A DNA stretch of 64,000 nucleotides, from positions 38,225 to 102,224 of the forward strand of contig NZ_PCOY01000012.1 in assembly GCF_002979475.1 (NCBI RefSeq), read 5' to 3'. The translations under genes were made by a program, and so were the position numbers. Position 1 is the stretch's first letter, and every line of letters begins with the position of its first letter. Shown here in pieces: positions 19,595 through 28,613 of this stretch. The DNA comes from Microbacterium sp. MYb62 (GTDB lineage Bacteria; Actinomycetota; Actinomycetes; Actinomycetales; Microbacteriaceae). The notes below the pieces were generated by a model. It was given only the letters and a program-made list of their open reading frames with translations. It was not told the origin of the DNA and did not search any database.

Positions 19595-20346
19595 TCGCTC
19601 TCGACGGCGTCCGCCGGGACTACAGCAGCGAGGTCGCGATCGGCCCCGTCGATCTCGAGATCCCCGCGGGCGGGATCACCGCGCTCATCGGTCCGAATGG
19701 CGCAGGAAAATCCACACTGCTCACGATGATCGGCCGACTGAGTGGAATGGATGCCGGTGCCATCGAGATCGCCGGTCTCGACGTGGCGTCGACCAAATCG
19801 AAGGATCTCGCGAAGGTCGTCTCGATCCTGCGCCAGGAGAATCACTTCGTCACCCGGCTCACCGTGCGCCAGCTGGTCGGCTTCGGGCGCTTCCCGCACT
19901 CGAAGGGGCGGCTGAACCGGACCGACGAGGAGATCATCAGCCGGGCGATCGACTTCCTCGACCTCGGCGCGCTGGAGGGCAGATACCTCGATGAGCTGTC
20001 CGGCGGTCAGCGTCAGCGTGCGTACGTCGCGATGGTCCTGGCACAGGACACCGAATTCGTGCTGCTGGACGAGCCGCTGAACAACCTCGACATGCGACAC
20101 GCTGTGCAGATGATGAAGCACCTGAGACGGGCGGCGGAGGAACTCGGTCGCACGATCGTGATCGTGCTGCACGACATCAACTTCGCGGGACACTATGCCG
20201 ACCACATCTGCGCCATGAAGGACGGCGCCGTCGTGGAGTTCGGCTCGCCGGCCGCGATCATGACGGATGAGGTGCTCACGCGGGTGTTCGACACGCCCGT
20301 GCGTGTGGTCGACGGGCCGTCGGGGCCGCTCGCCGTCTACTACTGA
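19591..20346 (+). CDS. Ferric-siderophore ABC transporter ATP-binding protein
   Basis: A 251-residue FepC/FhuC-type ATPase: Walker A GPNGAGKST, Q-loop in ILRQENHF, signature LSGGQRQRAYVAMVLAQ, Walker B FVLLDEPLNNLD, and the H-loop VLHDINFAGHYADH. GTG start at 19591 inside the stop of the second permease. It completes an uptake system (binding protein, two permeases, ATPase) that with the divergent reductase gives import and release of siderophore iron. Confidence 0.95.
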   Translation: MIALDGVRRDYSSEVAIGPVDLEIPAGGITALIGPNGAGKSTLLTMIGRLSGMDAGAIEIAGLDVASTKSKDLAKVVSILRQENHFVTRLTVRQLVGFGRFPHSKGRLNRTDEEIISRAIDFLDLGALEGRYLDELSGGQRQRAYVAMVLAQDTEFVLLDEPLNNLDMRHAVQMMKHLRRAAEELGRTIVIVLHDINFAGHYADHICAMKDGAVVEFGSPAAIMTDEVLTRVFDTPVRVVDGPSGPLAVYY

Positions 20347-20376
20347 CTCGCCGGCCGCTCCTGCGTCGCCGGGCTC

Positions 20377-20574
20377 TCAGAGCTCGATGCCGTGGTCTTC
20401 GTCGTTGACCCCGGCGTTGTTGCCGCGGCGCGACTCGTAGCCGAGGAACCAGCCGAGCCACACGATCGCGGCGAGCAGCACGCCGAGCCACACGTTCTGG
20501 AAGATCAGCCCGACGACGACGCCGACGATCAGCAGGCCGACGGTGACGAAGATGCGCAGTGCGGTACGGGACAT
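20377..20574 (-). CDS. Small membrane protein, two predicted spans
   Basis: A 65-residue protein with two hydrophobic stretches (FVTVGLLIVGVVVGLIF and VWLGVLLAAIVWLGWFLGY) and a polar, acidic C-terminal tail ending HGIEL. It is probably a small integral membrane protein of unknown role, of a type common in Microbacterium. It is convergent with the siderophore ATPase gene (30 bp gap) and 22 bp downstream of the DNA glycosylase gene on the same strand. Confidence 0.7.
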   Translation of the reverse strand: MSRTALRIFVTVGLLIVGVVVGLIFQNVWLGVLLAAIVWLGWFLGYESRRGNNAGVNDEDHGIEL

Positions 20575-20596
20575 GGCACCAGCTTAGGTGGCGGGG

Positions 20597-21556
20597 TCAG
20601 CGGTCGCGATGGTCTTCGGGGGCGAGACGAGGACCCCGGCGCGGCTCCTGCACCCCGCTGGCGGAGAGCAGGCGGACGACACGCTGTCGCTGACCGGTCC
20701 AGGGGGCGAGGAGCTCGAGCATCCCGTCGTCGTCGGTGCGCTTTCCCGTCAGCGCGTAGCCGACCTCGTGCGCGAGGTGGTAGTCGCCGACGCTGACCGC
20801 ATCCGGATCACCGAGCGCGCGGATGCGCGTCTCCGCCGACGTCCAGACCCCCACTCCGGGAAGGCTGGTGAGCACGCGGTCGCGGTCTGCCCCGCCGGCG
20901 GCCATCCGCACGGCGCGTGCGATGCGGTCTCCGCGCTCGGCCGCGCGCACGAGGGTCCGCGACTGGGGCGGCTCGACTCCGGCGCGGTGCCAGGCCCACG
21001 AGGGGATGCGGAACCACTGCTCGGGGGAGGGCGCCGCGAACATCGGTCGCGGTGTCGGTCCTGGCGCACGTGCACCGAAGCGGGTGACCAGCCAGCGCCA
21101 CGCGCCGAAGGCCTGCATGCCCGTCACCTTCTGCTCGATGATCGCGCACGCGAGCGCGTCGAACACCTCGTCGGTGCGGGTGAGCCGCAATCCCGGGTGC
21201 CGTCGCGCGGATTCGGCGATGAGGGGATGCCGCGACGCATCGAAGTCCCCGGCGTCGTCCTGGGCGCCGCAGAGTGCGGGCACGAGATCGAGGGCGACGT
21301 CCGATCCGGGACCCCACGCGGTCGCGTGCACCTCGCCGCCGATCATGCGCAGGGCCACTGTCGTCGGTCCGAGGGGTGTGCGCATCGCGCGCCAGATGAC
21401 GGGACCGTCGACGACCATCGTCGGGTCGGTGCCGCCGCGACGGAGCATGCCGACGGTGCGACGGAGGTCGAGCTCGTGCGGCGGGCGGTAGACGGTCTCC
21501 TGAGCGGGGACGGTGCGAGCGGCGTCTGCCGCTGTGGGGTCCGCTGTCAGGGTCAT
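20597..21556 (-). CDS. DNA-3-methyladenine glycosylase II-like protein
   Basis: A 319-residue base-excision repair enzyme of the AlkA / HhH-GPD superfamily, removing alkylated bases from DNA. The central DALACAIIEQKVTGMQAFGAWRWLV is the family's glutamine-containing helix. The helix-hairpin-helix reads LTSLPGVGVWTSAETRIRALGD, and the catalytic aspartate follows in SVGDYHL. The N-terminal roughly 120 residues differ from Escherichia coli AlkA but fit the longer actinobacterial form. It is 43 bp downstream of a winged-helix regulator gene on the same strand. Confidence 0.88.
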   Translation of the reverse strand: MTLTADPTAADAARTVPAQETVYRPPHELDLRRTVGMLRRGGTDPTMVVDGPVIWRAMRTPLGPTTVALRMIGGEVHATAWGPGSDVALDLVPALCGAQDDAGDFDASRHPLIAESARRHPGLRLTRTDEVFDALACAIIEQKVTGMQAFGAWRWLVTRFGARAPGPTPRPMFAAPSPEQWFRIPSWAWHRAGVEPPQSRTLVRAAERGDRIARAVRMAAGGADRDRVLTSLPGVGVWTSAETRIRALGDPDAVSVGDYHLAHEVGYALTGKRTDDDGMLELLAPWTGQRQRVVRLLSASGVQEPRRGPRLAPEDHRDR

Positions 21557-21599
21557 GCGCCCACCCTACGCGCCGGTTCTGACACCGACGCCGGACGAC

Positions 21600-22313
21600 T
21601 CAGAAGCGGTCGGGCGAGGGGGTGCCGTGGCCGTAGCGGATGACGACGTCGGCGTGGCGGTCGAAGCGGTAACCGATGCCGCGCACGGTGCGGACGATGT
21701 CCTCGTAGCGGCCGAGCTTGGCGCGGAGACGACGCACGTGCACGTCGATCGTGCGCTCGCCAGGGGTCTCGTCGTCCTGCGCCTGCCAGAGGGCGGAGAC
21801 CAGCTCGCTGCGCTCGATCGTGCGACCCTCGCGGAGCACGAGGTACTGCAGCAGCTCGAACTCCTTGTACGTGAACGCGGCGGACTCGCCGTCGATCAGG
21901 ACGCGCTTGCGGGAGATGTCGACCGTGACGCCGCTCTCCTCGTCAGTCGCATCCTCCTCGGCGGCCGCCTTGGTCCGGGCGATGGCGCCGGGCTCCTGCA
22001 GAGCGAGGCGGACGACGTCGAGGTCGCGTCCTCCCGAGCCGTGCGGCGCGAGGGCGACGGTGGCGTGGGTCTCGGCTCCCGGCGCGAGCTCGGCCAGGGT
22101 GCGGCGCAGAGCGTCGACGAGCAGCGGGAGGCTGACGCCGGCCTCGGCGGCCTTGATCTCGTCCAGGCCGACGTAGAGGGCGAAGCCGCGGGGCGAGCGC
22201 ACGGCGGGAAGATCGGCGCCGGCGGTGGAGAGCGGTGCGGTGGCCTCCGGCTGCGTGCGGATCGCGGCGGCGGTGGCGGTGGCGGGACGCTCGAGAAGTG
22301 CGGTGTTCGACAT
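21600..22313 (-). CDS. OmpR/PhoB-type winged-helix protein without a receiver domain
   Basis: A 237-residue DNA-binding protein. The C-terminal ~95 residues are a complete winged helix (DISRKRVLIDGESAAFTYKEFELLQYL, then ERTIDVHVRRLRAKLG and VRTVRGIGYRF) like that of response regulators. The N-terminal ~140 residues lack a receiver phospho-acceptor pattern and hold an unfamiliar small domain (FALYVGLDEIKAAEAGVSLPLLVDALRRTL), so it is not a normal two-component regulator. No histidine kinase gene is adjacent. The ATG at 22313 is preceded by GAGGAC at suitable distance. Targets are unknown; the 332 bp upstream contain no gene. Confidence 0.8.
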   Translation of the reverse strand: MSNTALLERPATATAAAIRTQPEATAPLSTAGADLPAVRSPRGFALYVGLDEIKAAEAGVSLPLLVDALRRTLAELAPGAETHATVALAPHGSGGRDLDVVRLALQEPGAIARTKAAAEEDATDEESGVTVDISRKRVLIDGESAAFTYKEFELLQYLVLREGRTIERSELVSALWQAQDDETPGERTIDVHVRRLRAKLGRYEDIVRTVRGIGYRFDRHADVVIRYGHGTPSPDRF

Positions 22314-22645
22314 GATGATGAAGTCCTCAGGACGTGAGCCCGGATCGAGCGGGGCTCTGATGCGTTGCATGAATGACCGGCGGAGCCGGGAAGCGAGCAA
22401 GGGTGGATGCTCGGTGACACTGACCTCGCAGATGGCGAGGAGTTCAGGTCAGGCGGGGTGGCTGTTCGTTCAGCGACACATTCGGCAACACATGCCAACG
22501 CGACCGGGCATCATCATCCCGGCAGTCCTGTTCGCCTCCTGGGCGGACAAAGGGCTTGCGTTGGTGGTCATGGGGGGATTATGTCTGATCGTGACGCCCC
22601 ATGTCAAAACGCCCGGGTGCTCCGGGCGGGCGTAACGTGGAGCGA
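22314..22645. other. Gene-free interval between divergent genes
   Basis: Presumably contains the promoters of the divergent winged-helix and acetyltransferase genes. I can support one structure only: ACGCCC (22609-22614) and GGGCGT (22628-22633), with a nested CCCGG/CCGGG, form a hairpin just ahead of the acetyltransferase start. I see no convincing gene or RNA in the rest. Confidence 0.4.
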
Positions 22646-22954
22646 ATGACGATCTCGCACACTGTCGGCGGCTTCATCCTGACCGACGAGAAAGATGCTT
22701 CTCGGTACACGCTCATGCGCGACGGCAAGCTCGTGAGCGTGCTCGACTACCGCGATGACGGTCACACGATCGCCCTCACCAGGGCCTTCACGATCCCGAC
22801 TTTCCGCGGCAACGGCTACGCGGGCAAGGTCGTGGAGGGGGCGGTGGCCGACATCGAGGAGCGCGGTGACCGCAAGGTCGACGCCGTGTGCTGGTACGTG
22901 TCGGACTGGTTCTCCGCCCACCCGGAGCACGGGGGCCTGCTGCGCACCCGCTGA
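22646..22954 (+). CDS. Small GNAT-type N-acetyltransferase (YjdJ-like)
   Basis: A 102-residue protein of the short Gcn5-related (COG2388) type. The acetyl-CoA loop reads FTIPTFRGNGYAGKVVEGAV (R-x-x-G-x-A/G pattern), followed by ADIEERGDRKVDAVCWYVSDWF with the family's late CWYV stretch. It probably acetylates a small molecule or protein; substrates of this subfamily are not established. The ATG at 22646 follows GTGGAG closely. It is 52 bp upstream of the DIP1984-family gene in the same direction. Confidence 0.82.
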   Translation: MTISHTVGGFILTDEKDASRYTLMRDGKLVSVLDYRDDGHTIALTRAFTIPTFRGNGYAGKVVEGAVADIEERGDRKVDAVCWYVSDWFSAHPEHGGLLRTR

Positions 22955-23006
22955 CTCTCCGGCCGTATGACGAAGTGTTACGGCTGCTGCCTGCCAGGAT
23001 GAGGGC

Positions 23007-23489
23007 ATGAGACTCGCCGAAGCCCTCACCGCACGAGCCGATCTGCAGCGCCGCATCGAGCAGCTGCGGGCGCGCATCGTCGCGAACGCCCGGTACCAGG
23101 AGGGGGAGGAGCCTGCGGAGGACGCGGCCGCCCTGATCGTCGAGGCGGATGCCGCACTGACGCAGCTTCGCGATCTCATCCGGCGCATCAATGCCACGAA
23201 CGCGCGTCTCGATCTGGGGGCGGACGGCACGATGACCGATGCCCTCGCTGCCCGCGACGTGCTGAGGGCCCGCCACTCCCTGTTGACGGATGCGGCGTCC
23301 GCGGCGTCCGGATCGAGCGATCAGTATCTGCGGCAGATGCGGTCGGAGCTGCGGCAGGTGTCCGCGCTCCCGGTCGCACAGCTGCGGTCGCGCGCCGACG
23401 CCGTCGCGCAGGAGCTGCGCGAGCTCGACAACCGGATCCAGCAGGCGAACTGGTCGAACGACCTCGAGGAGGAAGACGGAAGTCGGTAG
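23007..23489 (+). CDS. DIP1984-family protein
   Basis: A 160-residue, highly charged and mostly helical protein of the DIP1984 family, named after a Corynebacterium diphtheriae protein. It starts MRLAEALTARADLQRRIEQLRARI and has the family's QEGEEPAEDAAALI stretch. Heptad-like spacing of Leu and Ala suggests a helical bundle or coiled coil. The function of the family is not known to me. The next gene in the same direction (sbcD) is 253 bp away, so it is probably a separate unit. Confidence 0.85.
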   Translation: MRLAEALTARADLQRRIEQLRARIVANARYQEGEEPAEDAAALIVEADAALTQLRDLIRRINATNARLDLGADGTMTDALAARDVLRARHSLLTDAASAASGSSDQYLRQMRSELRQVSALPVAQLRSRADAVAQELRELDNRIQQANWSNDLEEEDGSR

Positions 23490-23742
23490 TCGTGACGAAG
23501 CGGGCACAACCCTCAGCCGGCGGGGCAAGTCCGGCACCTGTCGGGCGGAGGGCAGCCCCGATCTCGCATCGCGCAGCCCCGCACCCCGCACAGGTGAAGG
23601 TGCACAGCGCATCTCGCATCACCGCGTGCCGATCGTCGTGACGAGGGTGGGTCAGGGGACCTTCCACTTCCTCCTCAGGCTGTAAGGGCGCGCTGCGGCA
23701 CGCCTCGGACGGAATGTCGGAGGGGGTTCGTACCGTGTGAGT

Positions 23743-24912
23743 ATGCGGATCCTGCACACCTCCGACTGGCACATCGGCCGGACGTTCCATGGCAACTCGA
23801 CCATGGACGCCCTCGCCGAGGTGCTCGGAGCGCTCACCGCGCAGGTCCGCGAGAACGCGGTCGAGGTCGTGGTCGTCGCGGGCGACGTGTTCGACTCCGC
23901 GACACCGTCGGGTGCCGCCTACACGCTGCTCGGCGACGCCCTGGTGGCGCTGCACGAGACGGGTGCCCGCGTCATCGTCACGAGCGGCAACCACGATTCG
24001 GCCGCACGGCTCGGCTTCCAGGCCCGCCTGCTGCGCGAGGACATCCACGTGCTGACCGATCCGCTCGGGGTCGGGGTGCCCGTGACCGTGGCCGACGCCC
24101 ATGGGCCGGTGCACTTCTTCGGCATCCCCTACCTCGAGCCCGCGATCGTCCGCCAGCACTGGCCCGACGGCGACGGCGAGGGACGCCAGCTGCGCACCCA
24201 GGCGCAGACCATGGCCCATGCGATGGACCTGGTCCGCGCCGGCATGAAGAGGCACGAGGGGCGATCCGTGGCGATCGCGCACTGCTTCGCTGCCGGCGTC
24301 GATGCGACCGCCGGGCTCGAACGCGAGGTGCGCCAGGGCGGCCTCGATGTCGTACCCCTGAGCGTGTTCGACGGTCCGGACTACGTGGCGCTCGGCCACA
24401 TCCACGGGCGGCAGCAGCTCAGCGACCGGGTTCGCTACGCGGGCGCTCCTCTGCACTACAGCTTCGGAGAGCAGCAGAAACCCCGCGGCTCCTGGCTCGT
24501 CGACATCGACGCCGAAGGTCTCGCCGAAGTCGAGTGGCTGGAGCTGCCGGTGCCGCGCCGCCTCGTCACGCTGACCGGTGCGCTCGCCGAGCTCCTGTCC
24601 GCGGATCTGGTCGCCGCGCACGCCGAGGACTGGGTCTGTGCGATCTACACCGACGCGGTCCCGCAGACCGAGCCGATGCGGCGTCTTCGTGAGAGCTACC
24701 CCTACTGCGCCATGGTTCAGCACCAGCCCGACGTCAGGGCTGAAGCCGACGAGCGCTCCTACGCGCAGCGGCTGCGCACCGCGGTCACCGACGCCGATCG
24801 CATCGAGGCCTTCCTCGAGCACGTGCGGGCGGGACACGGGCCGACCGAGGCGGAGAGCGAGCTGATCCGCGCGGTGCTCGACGAGCGCGTGCGCGCCGAG
24901 GCGCTCGTCTAG
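23743..24912 (+). CDS. sbcD: Exonuclease SbcCD, nuclease subunit D
   Basis: A 389-residue Mre11-type metallophosphoesterase, the nuclease half of SbcCD, which opens DNA hairpins and processes double-strand breaks. The metal-binding motifs appear in order: DWHIG near residue 9, GDVFD, GNHDS, HCF and GHIHG. I use the ATG at 23743 (MRILHTSDWHIG); a GTG two codons earlier is also in frame. Its TAG is immediately followed by the ATG of sbcC, so the two are translated together. Confidence 0.95.
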   Translation: MRILHTSDWHIGRTFHGNSTMDALAEVLGALTAQVRENAVEVVVVAGDVFDSATPSGAAYTLLGDALVALHETGARVIVTSGNHDSAARLGFQARLLREDIHVLTDPLGVGVPVTVADAHGPVHFFGIPYLEPAIVRQHWPDGDGEGRQLRTQAQTMAHAMDLVRAGMKRHEGRSVAIAHCFAAGVDATAGLEREVRQGGLDVVPLSVFDGPDYVALGHIHGRQQLSDRVRYAGAPLHYSFGEQQKPRGSWLVDIDAEGLAEVEWLELPVPRRLVTLTGALAELLSADLVAAHAEDWVCAIYTDAVPQTEPMRRLRESYPYCAMVQHQPDVRAEADERSYAQRLRTAVTDADRIEAFLEHVRAGHGPTEAESELIRAVLDERVRAEALV

Positions 24913-27900
24913 ATGCGTCTTCATCGGCTGGAGGTCGAAGGGTTCGGCCCGTTCCGCTCCCGTCAGACCGTCGACTTCGATGCGTTCGCCGACGACGGGA
25001 TCTTCCTGATCGCCGGACGCACCGGCGCGGGCAAGTCGAGCATCCTCGATGCGGTCTGCTTCGGCCTCTACGGGGGAGTGCCGCGCTACGACGGCGGCGA
25101 GAAGCGACTGCGCAGCGACCACTGCGAGCCCGATGACCCCTCCGAGGTCGTCGTCGAGTTCAGCACGCCCGCCGGCCGGTTCCGGGTGACCCGGTCGCCG
25201 GAGTACCTGCGTCCCGCCAAGCGCGGCGGCGGCATGACGAAGCAGGCCGCTGGTGTGGCGCTCGACGAGTGGACCGACGCCAGCTGGGTGGGGCGCGCGG
25301 CACGGGCGGTCGATGTCGGCAACGAGCTCGACGAGATCCTGCAGCTCAGCCGCGAGCAGTTCCTGCAGGTGATCCTGCTCGCGCAGAACCGATTCTCGGA
25401 GTTCCTGCTGGCGGGGAGCCGCGATCGCCAGGCGCTGTTGCGGCGGTTGTTCGGCACCCAGCGGTTCGAAGATGTGCAGGCGCGATTCGACGAGCGTCGC
25501 CGGCAGGCGGAACAGGTACTCGGCGCCCGACTCGCCACGGTCGAAGCCCGCGTCGACGAAGCCGAGCGTCTCGTGACGACCGCAGCCCTTTCCGGAGACA
25601 CCGAAGAAGGCGTGGCGCCGTCGGCCGAGGCGTCTCCTGTGCCGTCGACGATCGCCGAGCGCCTCGACGCCCTCCGGCGGGCGAAGGCGCGTGCCGACTA
25701 CCGCGCCGAGCGTCGAGCATCGGAGCGGGCCGATGCGGAGAAGCGATCGGCGGATGCGGATGCGAAGCTTGCGGCGACGCGTGAAGAGCAGCGTGCTCAG
25801 CGTGAACGCGATCGTGCGCGTGCGGCGCTCGAGCGTCTCGATGCCGAGGTCCCGCTGATCGACGAGGCGCGTGCCGAGCTCTCGGCTGCGCGCGCGGCCG
25901 AGGCGCTGCGGTCGACGATCGCCGCCGCCGCTCGAGCGCAGGGTGCCGTCGCGGATGCCGAGGAGCACGAGCAGAATGCACGCGCCGCCTGGGACGCCTT
26001 CGAGGTCGACGTCGAGGTCGAAGCCGCCGGCGACCTCGCGGCCTGGGCGGCCGCGCGCACGCGGGAGAGCGGCGCCTGGGAGCGCGCGCACGAGCTCGAG
26101 CAGAACACGCCGGCTCTCGATGCCGCCCTGCAGTCCGCGGAGCAGGCTGTCGTGGCCGCCGCCGCTCGCATCGACACCGGAGACGCGGAGCGTGCTTCCC
26201 TCCCCGAAGCGGTCGCCACGCTGACGGCGGAGCGCGACGAGACACGACGCCTGGCCGACCGGGCCGACGACCTGAAGTCGGCGCAGGAGACCTCCGATGC
26301 CCGACGTGCGGCCGCGCGCGAGGAGGAGCGGCTGCGGGCCGCGCAGACGGCGTCCGAGATCGAGCTCACCGAAGCCACCGCGGCGCATGCCGCCGCCCAG
26401 ACGACCCTCGCACAGCTGCGGCAGCGCCGGACGGACGGCATGGCGGGGGAGCTCGCCTCGACCCTCCGGCCGGAACACCCCTGCCCCGTCTGCGGCGCCA
26501 TCGAGCACCCGACACCCGCAACGCACTCCGATCCGGTCCTCCCCGAAGACATCACGCGCGCGGAAGAGGCCCGCGACGCCGCGTCGCAGCGCGAGCGCGA
26601 GCTCGCAGCGACCGCCTCCGCTCTGCGCGCCGAGCTCGCCGCCGTCGCCGCCCGTGCCGACGGGCGGAGCATCGAGCAGGCCGACGTCGAGCACGCAGAG
26701 GCGTCCGCAGCACACGCCCGCAGCCTCGCCGCCGCAGAGGAGCTGAAGCAGCTCGATGCGCGGCTCGGTGAGATCGTCGCCCGCGCCGAACGGCTGGACG
26801 CCGAGCGTGCAGACGATGCGAGGGCCCTCGCCGAAGCCCGAGAGCACCACGTCATCCTGCGGGAGCGGAGTGCAGAGGCGCGTGATCTGATCGCCGAGGC
26901 CAGGGGCGGATTCGACACGGTCGCCGCCCGACTCGCCGACATCTCCGCGAAGATCGCCGCTGCCCGTCGTCTCGGGGAGGCGATCGCGGAGCACGAGCGC
27001 AGAACACGAGCACGCGCCGAGGCGGAGGCCGAGCGGGATACGGCGCTCGCCGTCTCCTCCTTCGACGACGTGTCCGCCGCCGAACACGCCCTGCGCTCGG
27101 TCGCCGCGCAGGAGGCTCTCGACGCGCGGATCACCCAGCACGCGGTGCAGCGCGAGAAGGAACGCGCTGTCCTGTTCGATCTCGAGCTGCGCACCCTCCC
27201 GGAAGAAGCGATCGACCTCGCCCCCGCCGAACAGGCATCGGCTGCGGCTCGTGCCACCTGGACGGCCGCGGTCGACGAGGCGGCCCACGCCACCGGCACG
27301 GCGGAGCGCCTCGGAGGACTGATCGAGTCCGCCGCCGCGGAGCAGGCCCGCACCGCCGACGACGCCGCCGAATACGAGGTTTTGCAGAACCTCGCCGACA
27401 CGATCTCAGGACGCGGAGCGAACACGCGGAAGATGACGCTGGAGACGTTCGTCCTCGCCGCCGAGCTCGAGGAGATCGTCGAAGCGGCCAACCGTCGGCT
27501 CCGCGACATGTCGACCGGGCGCTACCAGCTGCAGCATTCCGACGCGCTCGCCGCCCGCGGGGCGGCATCCGGCCTCGGCATCGTGGTCTTCGACGCTTTC
27601 ACCGGGCAGACGCGACCGCCGCAGTCGCTGTCCGGCGGCGAGACGTTCCTCACCTCGCTCGCCCTCGCCCTCGGACTGGCCGAAGTCGTCACGGCGCGTG
27701 CCGGCGGCATCCGCCTCGACACCCTCTTCATCGACGAGGGTTTCGGCTCTCTCGACGGCGACACGCTCGACGTCGCGATGCGCACCCTCGACGAGCTGCG
27801 GCAAGGCGGCCGCACCGTCGGGGTGATCAGCCATGTCGAGGCCATGCAGGAGCAGATCCCGGCGCAGCTCACGGTGCGAGCACTGCCGAACGGGCCGAGT

Positions 27901-27918
27901 CTCATCGAAGCCCGCTGA
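24913..27918 (+). CDS. sbcC: Exonuclease SbcCD, ATPase subunit C
   Basis: A 1001-residue SMC/Rad50-type ATPase. The N-terminal lobe carries Walker A (GRTGAGKSSILDA, about residues 35-47). It is followed by long Ala/Glu/Arg-rich coiled coils broken in the middle by the zinc hook CPVC near residue 524. The C-terminal lobe carries the signature SLSGGETFLTSLALALGLAE and Walker B LDTLFIDEGFGSLD (about 930-945). SbcC gates the SbcD nuclease with ATP and tethers DNA ends. The long alanine-rich coils create large open frames on the other strand, which I regard as artefacts. Confidence 0.96.
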   Translation: MRLHRLEVEGFGPFRSRQTVDFDAFADDGIFLIAGRTGAGKSSILDAVCFGLYGGVPRYDGGEKRLRSDHCEPDDPSEVVVEFSTPAGRFRVTRSPEYLRPAKRGGGMTKQAAGVALDEWTDASWVGRAARAVDVGNELDEILQLSREQFLQVILLAQNRFSEFLLAGSRDRQALLRRLFGTQRFEDVQARFDERRRQAEQVLGARLATVEARVDEAERLVTTAALSGDTEEGVAPSAEASPVPSTIAERLDALRRAKARADYRAERRASERADAEKRSADADAKLAATREEQRAQRERDRARAALERLDAEVPLIDEARAELSAARAAEALRSTIAAAARAQGAVADAEEHEQNARAAWDAFEVDVEVEAAGDLAAWAAARTRESGAWERAHELEQNTPALDAALQSAEQAVVAAAARIDTGDAERASLPEAVATLTAERDETRRLADRADDLKSAQETSDARRAAAREEERLRAAQTASEIELTEATAAHAAAQTTLAQLRQRRTDGMAGELASTLRPEHPCPVCGAIEHPTPATHSDPVLPEDITRAEEARDAASQRERELAATASALRAELAAVAARADGRSIEQADVEHAEASAAHARSLAAAEELKQLDARLGEIVARAERLDAERADDARALAEAREHHVILRERSAEARDLIAEARGGFDTVAARLADISAKIAAARRLGEAIAEHERRTRARAEAEAERDTALAVSSFDDVSAAEHALRSVAAQEALDARITQHAVQREKERAVLFDLELRTLPEEAIDLAPAEQASAAARATWTAAVDEAAHATGTAERLGGLIESAAAEQARTADDAAEYEVLQNLADTISGRGANTRKMTLETFVLAAELEEIVEAANRRLRDMSTGRYQLQHSDALAARGAASGLGIVVFDAFTGQTRPPQSLSGGETFLTSLALALGLAEVVTARAGGIRLDTLFIDEGFGSLDGDTLDVAMRTLDELRQGGRTVGVISHVEAMQEQIPAQLTVRALPNGPSLIEAR

Positions 27919-27947
27919 CGCAACGAAATGGGGCGTTCGCCTCCGGG

Positions 27948-28505
27948 TCAGACCCCGTATTCGGTGAGGATGAACGCGCGAAGCTGCACGCTGCAGCGCG
28001 CTACGGCCTCGCGCCAGTCCGTCAGCGCACCGTCCTCCGCCTGGTCCGACACGGCACGGAAGACGCGGATCGGCACGTCGAACTGTCCGGCGACCCAGAT
28101 GTAGGCGTACGTCTCCATATCGACCAGAGCCGCGCCGGACGGGCGGATCACGGCGGTGACCTCGGCGTCCTCCACGAAGTGGTCTCCGGTCGCGATCAGC
28201 ACGCCCTCGCGTCCGGTCGAGACACGTGCGGGCAGGGAGACATGCTGACCGGAGACGCCGTCGAGGTCGGTCACATCGTGCTGGAACGCCGTGCCGACCT
28301 CGTGGACGGTGGCCTCGAGATCGGGATCGATCGCGCCAGCCGTGCCGACGACGACGATCTCGTCGTAGACGTCCGCGTCGAGCGCGCGGGTCAGCGCGTA
28401 CGTCGCCTGCAGCTTGCCGGGACCCGTGACGAGACGGTCGAAGCCGTCGAGCTCCTCCGGGAATGCGGACAGTTCGGATGCGAGGGCGGCGACGAGGAGT
28501 TTCAC
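27948..28505 (-). CDS. 5'-methylthioadenosine/S-adenosylhomocysteine nucleosidase-like protein
   Basis: A 185-residue nucleoside phosphorylase-fold enzyme that would cleave the glycosidic bond of methylthioadenosine or S-adenosylhomocysteine, feeding methionine salvage. It has an early Glu (AALASELSAF), VVVGTAGAIDPDLEATVHEVG, GDHFVED, the substrate-binding VDMETYAYIW (VDMEGAA in well-known MTANs) and FRAVSDQAED with the catalytic Asp. It is shorter than the about 230 residues typical of MTAN, so substrate preference may differ. It converges on sbcC with a 29 bp gap. Confidence 0.8.
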   Translation of the reverse strand: MKLLVAALASELSAFPEELDGFDRLVTGPGKLQATYALTRALDADVYDEIVVVGTAGAIDPDLEATVHEVGTAFQHDVTDLDGVSGQHVSLPARVSTGREGVLIATGDHFVEDAEVTAVIRPSGAALVDMETYAYIWVAGQFDVPIRVFRAVSDQAEDGALTDWREAVARCSVQLRAFILTEYGV

Positions 28506-28613
28506 TGCCCCATTCTCTCAGGTCGGATCTGGCAGGAACGTGCGAACGCCGCGGCGTCACCCGGGCGTAACACGAAAGCGCGATACTGATGCGAGGACAA
28601 GACGGAGGATGAC

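Noticed and set aside
22493..22635. Small hydrophobic frame beginning at an ATG near 22493 in the gene-free interval
   Set aside because: No ribosome binding site, ends in the hairpin before the acetyltransferase gene, and codon use is poor for this genome.
23188..27288. Open frame of 1366 codons on the minus strand
   Set aside because: It is antisense to sbcD and sbcC, which have complete motifs, and its composition is what the mirror of alanine/glutamate-rich GC-rich coding sequence gives.
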